From positions 21,063 through 85,062 of the forward strand of contig NZ_JAUSLG010000089.1 of NCBI RefSeq assembly GCF_030646615.1: a stretch of 64,000 nucleotides of DNA. The letters are read 5' to 3'. The notes beneath the pieces are model-generated. The model made no database searches. It saw only the letters and a program-made list of their open reading frames with translations, and was not told the origin of the DNA. The stretch is from Phenylobacterium sp. Lineage in GTDB: Bacteria > Pseudomonadota > Alphaproteobacteria > Caulobacterales > Caulobacteraceae. Below are positions 9,155 to 17,513 of the stretch, piece after piece. Position 1 is the stretch's first letter; each line of letters begins with the position of its first letter. The translations under genes were made by a program, and so were the position numbers.

Positions 9155-9277
9155 GCAAGTATGGACGGCGCGGAGGGGTTGGTTCCCCTCCAAGCCTTTT
9201 ACCGGCGGAGGTGGTCCGGCGAACGGGCGCTCCAACGTCGTTGCTGCAAGCGACCCTGCAACCCTTTGTCACGAGGC

Positions 9278-10279
9278 ATGACCGGGATGATCGACACCCT
9301 TGAGGATCTGGAGGCCTGCATCGGCGTGGCCGCCCTGCCGGTGAAGATGAAGATTATCGATCACCTGGACGCCGAGGCGGCGCGATGGCTGGCGTCCTCG
9401 CCGCTCGCCTTCGTCGCCATCGGCGGGCCAGACGGACCGCAGGCGGCGGTGGCGGGCGGAACGGCCGGCTTCGCCTCGGCGCCGGCCCCGGCGCAGCTGA
9501 GGATTCCCCGCTCGGCGATCGATGGCCTCGACCAGATTCACGAGGGGGCCGGAGCCGGCGCGCTCTTCCTCGCCCCCGGGGTCGGGGAAACCCTGCGCGT
9601 CAATGGCCGGATCGCTGGCCTCTCGGCTGACGCCGTCGAGATCGCCGTCGATGAGTGCTTTGTCCACTGCGCCAAGGCGCTGATCCGCTCCGACTTCTGG
9701 GCGGCCGACGAGGCGGCGCCGCCATCTGCACCCGAAGCCTTCCTGGGCGCAGTCCGCTTCCTGGCCTTGGCCAGCATGGACGAAGAGGGCCGCGTCGATA
9801 TCAGCCCCAAGGGGGATCCAGCCGGCCGTCTGATCCGGTTGATCGAGGGCCGCGCGGCGCTGGCCGAACGCCCGGGCAATCGCCTGGCGTTTGGCTATCG
9901 CAACATCATCACCCAGCCGAGAATCGCCGCCCTTGGCCTGGTTCCTGGCGCAAGCCGCGTTCTGAAGCTCTCCGGGCGGGCCCAGCTCACCACCGAAGAG
10001 GCCCTTCGCGCGGCCTTTGTCGTCGAGGACAAGGCGCCGATCCTGGCCATGCTCATTGATGACCTTAACCTCGACCTTGTTGACAGTCCTGCCCTGGAGC
10101 GGGCCGCGCCCTGGGCTGGCGAGGCTCCGGCGCCGGACATTGATCCCGCCGCCATCCTCATGGCGCATCTGAAGCACAACAAGGCCCGAGGCGTGGCGGC
10201 CACCCTGCTGCGACTGTCGGTCAACCGGGGTCTCATCGCCAGCGGCCTCAAGACCAACTACAAGACCCAGCTCTACTGA
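9278..10279 (+). CDS. PPOX-class FMN flavoprotein with two tandem split-barrel domains
   Basis: Pyridoxamine-5'-phosphate-oxidase-like protein of about 333 residues, similar in motif pattern to the MSMEG_1061 group of FMN/F420-binding flavoproteins. It appears internally duplicated. The N-terminal half has FVAIGGPDGPQA, LRIPRSAIDGLDQI and ALFLAPGVGETLRVNGRI. The C-terminal half repeats the layout as FLALASMDEEGRVDISPKG, RPGNRLAFGYRNII and ALGLVPGASRVLKLSGRA. Canonical flavin-contact residues (SPKG, RPGN) survive only in the second half, so the first may be structural. The ATG at 9278 is used; an ATG at 9287 is also possible. The frame is open further upstream but without family sequence. Substrate unknown. 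Confidence 0.78.
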   Translation: MTGMIDTLEDLEACIGVAALPVKMKIIDHLDAEAARWLASSPLAFVAIGGPDGPQAAVAGGTAGFASAPAPAQLRIPRSAIDGLDQIHEGAGAGALFLAPGVGETLRVNGRIAGLSADAVEIAVDECFVHCAKALIRSDFWAADEAAPPSAPEAFLGAVRFLALASMDEEGRVDISPKGDPAGRLIRLIEGRAALAERPGNRLAFGYRNIITQPRIAALGLVPGASRVLKLSGRAQLTTEEALRAAFVVEDKAPILAMLIDDLNLDLVDSPALERAAPWAGEAPAPDIDPAAILMAHLKHNKARGVAATLLRLSVNRGLIASGLKTNYKTQLY

Positions 10280-10501
10280 GGTCTGACCGGTCCAGCCCCG
10301 GGGCGGCGCCGTCTGCTCGCGTCTGCCGCATAGGACGTGGGCCCGACGGGCTTCCAGCATACTCACCGAGCGCGGCGGGCTTCACGCCAGCCAACAGGGG
10401 CGCCTAGGAAAGCGGCGCCGATCGCCTTGAACGCCGTCGCCCGGGGCGCCCGGCGCCCCGTCGCTCGCCGGGGCGCAAACGGGCTCGCTCAACACCGCAT
10501 T

Positions 10502-10514
10502 GATGTATGACAAT
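10502..10514. promoter_or_regulatory. GntR-type operator, site A
   Basis: GATGTATGACAAT matches the window consensus ATTGTATGACAAT at 11 of 13 positions. It lies 30 bp before the amidohydrolase start codon, overlapped by a second dyad (GTATG-ACAAT-CATAC, 10505-10519). A repressor bound here would block the amidohydrolase-MFS operon. Confidence 0.6.
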
Positions 10515-10543
10515 CATACGTAATTCGTGTGGAGGGCGTTTAT

Positions 10544-11890
10544 ATGGCGAGCTTGTTCAGAACCTTGGCCGGCGGCGTGGCCCTGGCCTGCGCCGTGGGG
10601 CTCAGCCCAAGCCTCGCCCAGGCGCCGGGGCCTTCGCCGACGCCGAAAACCACCGCCATACACGCCGGCCGCCTGATCGATGGCCTCTCGGCCCGGCCGC
10701 AGAGCCAGGTCACCATCCTGATCACCGACGATCGGATCACGGCGGTGGAGCCGGGCTTTGTCTCGCCCCCCGGGGCCGAGGTGATCGACCTGTCGAGCGC
10801 CACAGTGCTGCCGGGCCTGATCGATGGCCACACCCATGTGACCTCCCTGCGCCGCACGGGCAACGGCATCGCCAAGAGCGTCACCTATTCCCCGCTGGAC
10901 ATGGCCCTGGCCGCCACGGTCAACGCCGAGGCCATCCTGCGCTCCGGCGTCACCACGGTGCGTGACCTGGGCGGCAACTACGGGACCGACCTCGCCCTGA
11001 AGAAGGCCATCGAGCTGGGCGAAGTGGCCGGCCCGCGCATGTGGGTGGCCGGCGAGGCCATAGGCCCCACCGGCGGCCACACCGACTGGAGCCATGGCTA
11101 TGCCGAGGACATGTCCCGCCGCGACTGGGGGGCAGGGCTGGCCGACGGCGCCGACGCCGTCACCCGCCTGGCGCGCACCCAGCACAAGCTCGGCGTCAAT
11201 ATCATCAAGATCATGCCCAGCGGCGGGGTGGTCAGCCAGGGGGACGATCCCAAGGCCCAGCTGATGACCGAGGCCGAGATCAGGGCGGCCGTCGACACCG
11301 CCCACGCCATGGGCATGAAGGTCGCCGCCCACGGCCACGGCAAGGAAGCCATCGACATCGCCGTGCGCTTAGGCGCGTCCTCCATCGAGCACGGCACCTA
11401 TGCCGACGATGAGAGCTGGCGGTTGATGAAGACCCACGGGACCTATTTCGTGCCGACCCTGCTGACCACCCAGCGGCTGTACGACCTGGCCACCCATGCG
11501 CCTCAGACCCTCAACCCGTACACGGTGCGCAAGGTGCTGGAGATGGGATCCAGCATCGGCAAGCTGACCCGGGCGCATAAGGCTGGGGTGAAGATCGCCT
11601 TCGGCAGCGACACGGGGCTCGGTGAGAACCTGCAGGAGGCCGCCCTGATGGTGGAGGCCGGCATGACGCCGGCCGAGGTGATCCTGGCCGCCACGGCCAA
11701 CGCCGCCGACCTGATCGGCTCCAACGAGATCGGCGCGGTGCAGGCCGGCCGCTATGCCGACATCGTGGCCGTCGCCGGCGATCCCCTGACCGACATCACC
11801 GAACTGGAGCGCGTCCAGTTCGTGATGAAGGGCGGGGTGGTCTACAAGGCCGGCGGCGAGAACCTGTACGTCCAGATGGTGAACCCGTGA
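10544..11890 (+). CDS. Secreted prolidase-like amidohydrolase
   Basis: A 448-residue amidohydrolase of the imidazolonepropionase/Xaa-Pro dipeptidase-like group (relatives include bacterial Sgx9260-type carboxypeptidases and fungal ochratoxinase). A signal peptide spans residues 1-27 (ends SLAQA), so the enzyme is periplasmic or secreted. Metal and catalytic residues are H96/H98 (DGHTHV), K222 (NIIKIMP, the probable carboxylated lysine), H263/H265, H283 (IEHGTY) and D356 (FGSDTG). Enzymes of this group cleave C-terminal residues from N-acyl amino acids or dipeptides. GGAGGG lies 7 nt before the ATG at 10544. It overlaps the following MFS gene by 4 bp and carries operator site A. Confidence 0.88.
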   Translation: MASLFRTLAGGVALACAVGLSPSLAQAPGPSPTPKTTAIHAGRLIDGLSARPQSQVTILITDDRITAVEPGFVSPPGAEVIDLSSATVLPGLIDGHTHVTSLRRTGNGIAKSVTYSPLDMALAATVNAEAILRSGVTTVRDLGGNYGTDLALKKAIELGEVAGPRMWVAGEAIGPTGGHTDWSHGYAEDMSRRDWGAGLADGADAVTRLARTQHKLGVNIIKIMPSGGVVSQGDDPKAQLMTEAEIRAAVDTAHAMGMKVAAHGHGKEAIDIAVRLGASSIEHGTYADDESWRLMKTHGTYFVPTLLTTQRLYDLATHAPQTLNPYTVRKVLEMGSSIGKLTRAHKAGVKIAFGSDTGLGENLQEAALMVEAGMTPAEVILAATANAADLIGSNEIGAVQAGRYADIVAVAGDPLTDITELERVQFVMKGGVVYKAGGENLYVQMVNP

Positions 11891-13155
11891 GCGCGGTCTC
11901 CGTCGCCGAAACCGGCGAGCCGGGCGCCGCAAGGCCGACCGTCCGAGGCTGGCTGATCGTCGCGGTTTCCCTGGTGGGAATTTCGGCCGGGCCAGCGGCC
12001 TTCGGCATCGCCTCGCTTGGCCTGTTCATCGGGACCTTCGAGCAGCAGTTCGGCTGGGGCCGGGCGGAGATGAGCGCCGCAGCCTCGCTGATGATGCTGT
12101 GCTCGGCGGTCTCCATGCCCCTGGTGGGACGCCTGGTGGACCGGTTCGGGTCGCGCCGGGTGCTGATCCCCTCCCTGGTGATCCTGGCGGCCTGCATGCT
12201 GGCCCTGACCCAGGTCACCCAGCTCTGGCACTTCATGGGGATCTACGTGGCCATGGGCACGGTGGCGGCGGGCTCCAACAGCGTGGCCTATATGCGGGTC
12301 CTGGCCACCTGGTTCGACAAGTCCCGGGGCCTGGCCATCGGCATCGCCGGCAGCGGCACGGGCTTCGGCTTCGCCTATGTGCCCCTGGTGGGCCAGGGCG
12401 CCATCTCGCAGTTCGGCTGGCAGGGCGGCTATGTGGCGCTGGGCCTGATCCTGCTCTGTGTGGCCCTGCCCATGGTGGTCTTCCTGTTGCAGGAACAGCC
12501 GGGCGCGCCGGCCGGGCAGGGGGCGGACGCCCCGCCCGCCGCCGCCCTGGGCGACACGCTGAAACAGGCCATGGCCAAGCGCGACTTCTGGATGCTGATC
12601 GCCATCTTCGTGGTGCTGGCCTTCGTTCTCTATGGGCTGATCCCGCACATGGTGCCCCTGCTCGGCGACCGGGGCATGAGCCCCGAGGCCGCCGCCGGGG
12701 TCGCCTCGATCTTCGGCCTGGCCACCTTTGGCGGCCGGATCCTGATCGGCTTCCTGCTGGACAAGTTCGACGCCCGGCATATCGGCCTGGTCTTCTTCAG
12801 CCTCTCGGCGGTGGGGCTGGCCCTTTTGTGGGCGCCGCTGCCGGCCTGGGCGATGATCTTCCCGGCCCTGTTGCTGGGGGGCAGCCTGGGCGCCGAGGTG
12901 GACATGCTGGCCTATCTGGCCAGCCGCTATTTCGGACTGAAGTGCTTCGCCCAGATCTTCGGGGTCCTGTTCGGGGCGGTGATGATCGCCATGGGGCTTG
13001 GCCCCGTCGCCTTCGGCTTCGTCTTCGACCTGACCGGCTCCTACCAGGCCATGCTGGCCGTCGGCGCAGGGCTCTGCCTGGTGGCCTCCAGCCTGGTCCT
13101 GACCCTCAACCCCTATCAGGAGCGCCGCCGCGGCGGCCCCGTCTCCGTGACCTGA
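11887..13155 (+). CDS. MFS transporter, monocarboxylate/oxalate-formate type
   Basis: A 422-residue 12-TM carrier of the major facilitator superfamily with the layout of the MCT/oxalate-formate antiporter group: FEQQFGWGRAEMSAAASL before TM2, GRLVDRFGSRRVL in the 2-3 loop, and a long central cytoplasmic loop around residue 215. The GTG start at 11887 overlaps the amidohydrolase stop (GTGA), so both proteins are made together. It probably imports a product released by that secreted hydrolase. Its stop is followed at 13200 by a strong bidirectional terminator shared with the convergent TauD gene. Confidence 0.87.
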   Translation: MSAVSVAETGEPGAARPTVRGWLIVAVSLVGISAGPAAFGIASLGLFIGTFEQQFGWGRAEMSAAASLMMLCSAVSMPLVGRLVDRFGSRRVLIPSLVILAACMLALTQVTQLWHFMGIYVAMGTVAAGSNSVAYMRVLATWFDKSRGLAIGIAGSGTGFGFAYVPLVGQGAISQFGWQGGYVALGLILLCVALPMVVFLLQEQPGAPAGQGADAPPAAALGDTLKQAMAKRDFWMLIAIFVVLAFVLYGLIPHMVPLLGDRGMSPEAAAGVASIFGLATFGGRILIGFLLDKFDARHIGLVFFSLSAVGLALLWAPLPAWAMIFPALLLGGSLGAEVDMLAYLASRYFGLKCFAQIFGVLFGAVMIAMGLGPVAFGFVFDLTGSYQAMLAVGAGLCLVASSLVLTLNPYQERRRGGPVSVT

Positions 13156-13199
13156 GCTTTCCTTGCGCGGCTCTCCCCGGTCGTCGCAACGAAAAGGAA

Positions 13200-13231
13200 G
13201 GGCCCGCGCCATCCCCTGGCGCGGGCCCTTT
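13200..13231. terminator. Bidirectional rho-independent terminator
   Basis: Perfect 11-bp GC stem (13200-13210 with 13218-13228), 7-nt loop, TTT on the plus side and an A-rich flank (AACGAAAAGGAA) that gives T residues on the minus side. It separates the convergent MFS gene and TauD gene. Confidence 0.85.
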
Positions 13232-13255
13232 GTCGTTCCGGCCGTAAGGCGGCGA

Positions 13256-14071
13256 TCAGGCCGCGGCGTAGTCTGCCGCATTCCCCTCGATCTGCACCCG
13301 GAAGCCCGAGCGTTCGTGCGGGAAATAGTCCCAGATCGCCAGGTGCTGGGTGCAGCGATTGTCCCAGAAGGCCACCGCATGGGGCGTCCAGCGGAAGCGC
13401 ACCTGGAAATAGGCGTTCTCCGCATGCTTGAAGAGGTACTGCAGGATGGCCTCGCTCTCGTCCTGCGGCACATCGTTGATGTGGCTGGTGAAGCCGCGGT
13501 TGACGAACAACAGCTTGCGCCCCGTGATCGGGTGGGTGCGGATCACCGGATGGACGGCGACCGGATACTTGCCGTCGGGATCGAAGCGGCCGAAGGCCAG
13601 CTTGCCGTCATGGGTGGCGGTCAGCTGCTCCAGATAGGCCTTCATCGGCGCCGACAGGGCGTCATAGGCCGCATACATGCTGGAAAACGCCGTATCGCCG
13701 CCCATCGGCGGCAGGGTGTGCAGATAGAGCACGCTGCCCATGGGCGGGACCGGCAGGCAGGACATGTCGGTGTGCCACTCCTCGCCGGCCACGTGCTTGG
13801 AGGTGGCGTCGGCGTGCAGCTTGCGCACCTCCGGATGCTCGGGCAGCCCCTTCAGGGCGTGGATCTGCAACTCTCCGAAATACTGGCCGACCCGCTTCAG
13901 CGAGGCCGGATCCAGGGGCTGGTCGCGGAAGAAGATCACGCCGTGGTCGTGGAGGGCCTGACGCACCTCGGCGACCTGTTCGTCGCTCAGGGGCTGGGTC
14001 AGATCGACGCCGGAAATCTCGGCGCCGATGGTGGGGGTAAGCGGCTGGGCCTGGAGGGTCCTGTACGACAT
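13256..14071 (-). CDS. TauD/TfdA-family Fe(II)/2-oxoglutarate dioxygenase
   Basis: A 271-residue alpha-ketoglutarate-dependent dioxygenase that hydroxylates its substrate, often releasing sulfite from sulfonates or cleaving aryloxyalkanoates. The iron triad is visible as H100 and D102 (WHTDMS) and H243 (NRCTQHLAIWDY), with R254 or R258 binding the 2-oxoglutarate carboxylate. N-terminal IGAEISGVDLTQPLSD is the family opening. Length is normal. It is divergent from a GntR gene with a TGTATACA dyad between them, a typical regulator/target pair. Substrate (sulfonate, phenoxy acid or other) cannot be decided. Confidence 0.9.
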   Translation of the reverse strand: MSYRTLQAQPLTPTIGAEISGVDLTQPLSDEQVAEVRQALHDHGVIFFRDQPLDPASLKRVGQYFGELQIHALKGLPEHPEVRKLHADATSKHVAGEEWHTDMSCLPVPPMGSVLYLHTLPPMGGDTAFSSMYAAYDALSAPMKAYLEQLTATHDGKLAFGRFDPDGKYPVAVHPVIRTHPITGRKLLFVNRGFTSHINDVPQDESEAILQYLFKHAENAYFQVRFRWTPHAVAFWDNRCTQHLAIWDYFPHERSGFRVQIEGNAADYAAA

Positions 14072-14145
14072 TGAAATCCCATTGATCGAAACAAGGTGCG
14101 CGAGCGCTGCGCCATCTGGCGGGAGGCGCGCCTCGGCTTCAAGTC

Positions 14146-14159
14146 TATTGTATACAGTA
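14146..14159. promoter_or_regulatory. GntR-type operator between tauD-like and gntR genes
   Basis: TATTGTATACAGTA is a near-perfect dyad around the core TGTATACA, in the 194-bp gap between the divergent TauD-family and GntR genes. The half-sites are spaced one base closer than in the other GntR-type sites of the window, so a different regulator, presumably the neighbouring GntR protein, should bind it. Confidence 0.6.
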
Positions 14160-14265
14160 TCCCGTATTCTCTGTCAGGCGCCCGCTGCGAGGCGCCGTTG
14201 CCGCCGGCGCGTCTATGGCCTAGTCGAAGGGGGATCGATCGCCGTCAATTAAGGGAATCCCGCGC

Positions 14266-14931
14266 TTGCCAGGACCTTCGCGAGCCGTCGCCCCCACCGA
14301 GCGCCTGCGCGACCAGGTCTATCGGCGCATGCGCGAGGAGCTGCAGTCGGGTCTGCTGGAGCCCGGCGCCCGGCTGGTGGAGCTGCAGCTGGCCAAGGCC
14401 TATGGCGTCTCCCGCACCCCGGTGCGCGAGGTGCTGCTGCAGTTGGCGCGCGAGGGCCTGCTGACCCCGCAGGAGCGCGGCTATCTGGTGCCCGTCGACA
14501 CCCAGAAGGATGTGGTCGACCGGCTGGAGGTCCGCCGGCTGCTGGACGCCCGCATCGCCCGCCATGCGGCCCTGGGGGCCACCGCGGAGGAGATCGCCGC
14601 CCTCCGCAGGACCCTGGAGCGTCAGCGGGCCGCCCACGAGGCCGGCCGCGCCCGGGTGTTCGTCGAGCGCAACAGCGAGTTCCGCAGCGCCCTGCGCGAG
14701 GCCTGCCGCAACGCCCTGCTGAGGCGCTGCGCGGCCATGGTGGACGACGTCTTCCAGACCATGCGCGGGCGCCTGCACGAGACCGCCGCCAACCGCGAGC
14801 TGACCCTGCTCTGCGACGGCCGCATCCTGCAGGCCCTCGAGCAGCGCGACCCCGACGCCGCCGAGGCCGCGGTCGAAGCCTTCATCGACGCCCTCCTGGC
14901 CCACTTCGAAGCCGATCCGCCGCGGGTTTAG
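14266..14931 (+). CDS. GntR-family regulator (FadR/FCD type)
   Basis: A 221-residue regulator with an N-terminal winged helix (ERLRDQVYRRMREELQSG, GARLVELQLAKAYGVSRTPV, LLQLAREGLL) and a helical FCD ligand domain from about residue 85. The start is a TTG at 14266 with AAGGGA about 9 nt upstream; no ATG fits the family N-terminus. It is divergent from the TauD-family gene and probably controls it and itself through the TGTATACA dyad at 14146-14159. The effector is unknown. Confidence 0.87.
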   Translation: MPGPSRAVAPTERLRDQVYRRMREELQSGLLEPGARLVELQLAKAYGVSRTPVREVLLQLAREGLLTPQERGYLVPVDTQKDVVDRLEVRRLLDARIARHAALGATAEEIAALRRTLERQRAAHEAGRARVFVERNSEFRSALREACRNALLRRCAAMVDDVFQTMRGRLHETAANRELTLLCDGRILQALEQRDPDAAEAAVEAFIDALLAHFEADPPRV

Positions 14932-15009
14932 GGGGTGGGTGGCTGGACACGGTGTCTTGAAACTTGTCCGATGTCCTCCGCAGTTCGGCAAGCCTGGCAG
15001 GCGCTCTCC

Positions 15010-15222
15010 ATGATCACCAGCAAGCTCACGTCCTCGGGGCGGACGACCATTCCCCGGGCCGTTCGTGCGGCCCTCGATCTGAAGCCCGGGGATCGCCTCA
15101 CCTATCTGGTCGAGGGCGACCGCGTGATGCTGTCCAAGCGGGGTCACATCGCGTCGGATCCGTTCGCGACCTTCAGCGAGTGGCATGCCGACGCCGACTA
15201 CGTGGCGTACGGGAGCCTGTGA
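15010..15222 (+). CDS. AbrB/MazE-type antitoxin-like DNA-binding protein
   Basis: A 70-residue swapped-hairpin AbrB protein. The pattern MITSKLTSSGRTTIPRAVRA, LKPGDRLTYLVEGDRVML is the canonical beta-strand/turn DNA-binding fold of MazE/PrlF-like antitoxins; the C-terminal DPFATFSEWHADADY tail would contact a toxin. Such genes normally overlap a toxin gene. Here only a short frame starting with GTG at 15218 and stopping at 15276 follows, with no recognisable MazF, YhaV or PIN residues, so the antitoxin looks orphaned. It could also be a stand-alone regulator. Confidence 0.75.
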   Translation: MITSKLTSSGRTTIPRAVRAALDLKPGDRLTYLVEGDRVMLSKRGHIASDPFATFSEWHADADYVAYGSL

Positions 15223-15276
15223 GTCAGGGTTCACCGTTGAGCGCTCAGCGCGAAGAGCTTCCAGGCGGAATCTGAG

Positions 15277-15804
15277 ATGAGCCAACAGCAACGCTGCTGG
15301 GGCGTGGGGTTGGCGAGGACGGGGAATACGTCCTTCTGCGCCGGTCTTCAGCTATTGGGATATGACCCGGTTCAGCAGGACCCGACATTTGACGTGCTTC
15401 GCAATCTGCAAGGCGGGTCCGGCAACACAGTGGTGCTCCACTTCAAATACCTGGATTACATTTTTCCGGGCTCGAAGTTCGTGCTGACCACGCGAACGGT
15501 CGAGAGCTGGCTCGCATCCATGGAACGGTCTCATCTGCATAATCCTCGCCCTGTCCTAGGCGAGCATGATCGAATTGCGCGGCGAATGGCCATCTACGAG
15601 ACCGTTGGCTTTGAACGCCGGACGCTGGCCGATGCATTCATCCGCCATCACGGCGAGGTTCGGCGCTATTTCGCCCAACGGCCAAATGATCTGCTGGAAC
15701 TGGATGTGGCCGGCGGGCAGGGCTGGGGCCAGCTCTGCCCGTTCCTCGGCATTCCGTCTCCAGGCGTGGCTTTCCCGACTCTGAATCAAGGCGTGTCCGC
15801 TTAG
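15277..15804 (+). CDS. Sulfotransferase-like P-loop protein
   Basis: A 175-residue protein of the Sulfotransfer_4-like family, which transfers sulfate from PAPS. The 5'-phosphosulfate loop appears as GLARTGNTSF (residues 12-21). The 3'-phosphate region is FPGSKFVLTTRTVESWLASM, with the conserved R and S. The family end LLELDVAGGQGWGQLCPFLGIP is present. Base composition is visibly less GC-rich and codon use less biased than the neighbours, suggesting acquisition. It lies alone between the AbrB-like gene and a convergent methyltransferase gene. Acceptor unknown. Confidence 0.75.
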   Translation: MSQQQRCWGVGLARTGNTSFCAGLQLLGYDPVQQDPTFDVLRNLQGGSGNTVVLHFKYLDYIFPGSKFVLTTRTVESWLASMERSHLHNPRPVLGEHDRIARRMAIYETVGFERRTLADAFIRHHGEVRRYFAQRPNDLLELDVAGGQGWGQLCPFLGIPSPGVAFPTLNQGVSA

Positions 15805-15833
15805 GTCAAGGTGAGGCGCTCAAACTGCCTGCC

Positions 15834-16436
15834 TCAAGGCAGCCGGGCGAGCCAGACCGAACGTCCGCCGCACGTCGGGTCCTCCGGCGTGAACCGGACC
15901 ACCTCGAACCCGCGCTCCGCCAGCAGGGACCTGTATTCCGCGGGCGCGAGGCTGGCGTGATAGAGGGGTTCGCCCTTGAAGGCGCCGACCGCCTCGCCAT
16001 GGGCCGGACCGCTGTTGAACATCAGGGCCGCGCCTGGCGCGCCGTGGCGACGGAACACGTCAAACATGCGCCGCTGATCGTCATGATCCAGGTGGAACAG
16101 GCTGTCCCAGGCCAGCACGCCGTCGAACCTCTGGCCCAGGTCAGTGAGGCGCATGTCGCCCACGCGCCAGGTCTGATCGGGAAAGGCCGCTTCACAGACC
16201 GCGATCAGCTCTGGTGACCCATCGACGCCGGTCACGGCGCAACCTTGGCCGATCAAGTGGCGCGCGATCGGGCTTCCAGACCCGCAGCCAAGATCGAGCA
16301 CACGGCGGCCCTCCGGCAGCAGCCCCAGGAACCGGTCGAGCCAGACGCCCTCGGTCAGTTGGTCGCCGCGGTTGCGCACCCACGCCGCGGCATGGCGCCG
16401 GTAGAGGCCGATGACGTCGCGCGCGCTGCTGCTCAT
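15834..16436 (-). CDS. Class I SAM-dependent methyltransferase
   Basis: A 200-residue Rossmann-fold methyltransferase. Motif I is VLDLGCGSGSPIARHL (about residues 45-60), followed by the acidic post-I residue in VTGVDGSPELI, then VGDMRLTDLGQRFDGVLAWDSLFHLD as motifs II/III. The fold suits small-molecule methylation, and nothing identifies the acceptor. The gene stands alone, convergent with the sulfotransferase-like gene. Confidence 0.85.
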   Translation of the reverse strand: MSSSARDVIGLYRRHAAAWVRNRGDQLTEGVWLDRFLGLLPEGRRVLDLGCGSGSPIARHLIGQGCAVTGVDGSPELIAVCEAAFPDQTWRVGDMRLTDLGQRFDGVLAWDSLFHLDHDDQRRMFDVFRRHGAPGAALMFNSGPAHGEAVGAFKGEPLYHASLAPAEYRSLLAERGFEVVRFTPEDPTCGGRSVWLARLP

Positions 16437-16481
16437 GGCTTTCAGCCTACCAGCGAACGCTAGACGTCATCATGACAGGCC

Positions 16482-17513
16482 TCATCCCTCCCGGGTGCGG
16501 ACCATGTCGAGGGCGACGTCGACGATCATGTCCTCCTGGCCGCCGACCATGCGGCGGCGGCCGAGCTCGATGAGGATGGCGCGGGTGTCGAGGCCATAGG
16601 TCTCGGCGGCCTTTTCGGCATGGCGCAGGAAGCTGGAATAGACCCCGGCATAGCCGAGGCTAAGGGTCTCGCGGTCCACCCGGACGGGGCGGTCCTGGAT
16701 CGGGCGCACCAGGTCCTCGGCCGCGTCCATCAGCTTGAAGAGGTCGCAGCCATGGTCCCAGCCATAGACGTCGGCTGCGGCGATGAAGACCTCCAGCGGC
16801 GCATTGCCGGCGCCGGCCCCCATGCCGGCCAGGGAGGCGTCCACCCGGATGGCCCCGTTCTGGACCGCGGCGATGGAGTTGGCGACGCCCAGCGACAGGT
16901 TGTGGTGGGCGTGGATGCCCCGCTCGGTCTCAGGCTTGAGCACCGCGTCATAGGCCTGCAGCCGTTCGGCCACGCCCTCCATGGTGAGCGCCCCGCCGGA
17001 ATCGGTGACATAGACGCAGTGGGCGCCGTAGCGCTCCATCAGCAGGGCCTGCTGCGCCAGGGCCTCGGGCGCGCTCATATGGCTCATCATCAGGAAGCCG
17101 GAGACGTCCATGCCGAGGTTGCGAGCGGCCTCGATATGCTGGCGCGAGACGTCGGCCTCGGTGCAGTGGGTGGCCACGCGCACCGAGCGGACGCCCAGCT
17201 CATAGGCGCGCTTCAGGTCATGCACCGTGCCGATGCCGGGCAGGAGCAGGGTGGTCAGGACGGCGTGCTGCAGCACCTCGCCGACCGCCTCGATCCAGGC
17301 CCAGTCGGTGCAGGCGCCAAAACCGTAGTTGAAGGACGAGCCCGAGAGGCCGTCCCCGTGGGAGACCTCGATGGCGTCCACCCGGGCCTCGTCCAGGGCG
17401 CGGGCGATGGCCCGGACCTGGTCCAGCCCATACTGGTGGCGGATGGCGTGCATGCCGTCGCGCAGGGTGACGTCCTGGATGTAGAGCTTGCGGGCGGGGG
17501 CGGGGGCGCTCAT
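16482..17513 (-). CDS. dmpG: 4-hydroxy-2-oxovalerate aldolase
   Basis: A 343-residue DRE-TIM metallolyase of the MhpE/DmpG/BphI family. It splits 4-hydroxy-2-oxovalerate, the product of the dienoate hydratase, into pyruvate and acetaldehyde, the last carbon-carbon cleavage of aromatic meta-cleavage routes. Visible residues are R18/D19 (TLRDG), H22 in [10 protein letters not shown], and the metal pair HAHHNLSLG. Its start overlaps the acetaldehyde dehydrogenase stop by 4 bp; in this family the two enzymes form a complex that channels acetaldehyde. The matching upper-pathway genes lie 26 kb away but carry the same operator as this operon (site B). Confidence 0.95.
   Translation of the reverse strand: MSAPAPARKLYIQDVTLRDGMHAIRHQYGLDQVRAIARALDEARVDAIEVSHGDGLSGSSFNYGFGACTDWAWIEAVGEVLQHAVLTTLLLPGIGTVHDLKRAYELGVRSVRVATHCTEADVSRQHIEAARNLGMDVSGFLMMSHMSAPEALAQQALLMERYGAHCVYVTDSGGALTMEGVAERLQAYDAVLKPETERGIHAHHNLSLGVANSIAAVQNGAIRVDASLAGMGAGAGNAPLEVFIAAADVYGWDHGCDLFKLMDAAEDLVRPIQDRPVRVDRETLSLGYAGVYSSFLRHAEKAAETYGLDTRAILIELGRRRMVGGQEDMIVDVALDMVRTREG

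Noticed and set aside
14146..14159. TATTGTATACAGTA as a ninth member of the main regulon
   Set aside because: The half-sites are one base closer together, which normally changes regulator specificity.
15218..15276. Short GTG frame overlapping the antitoxin stop as a toxin gene
   Set aside because: Only 19 codons with no MazF, YhaV or PIN residues; at most a remnant.
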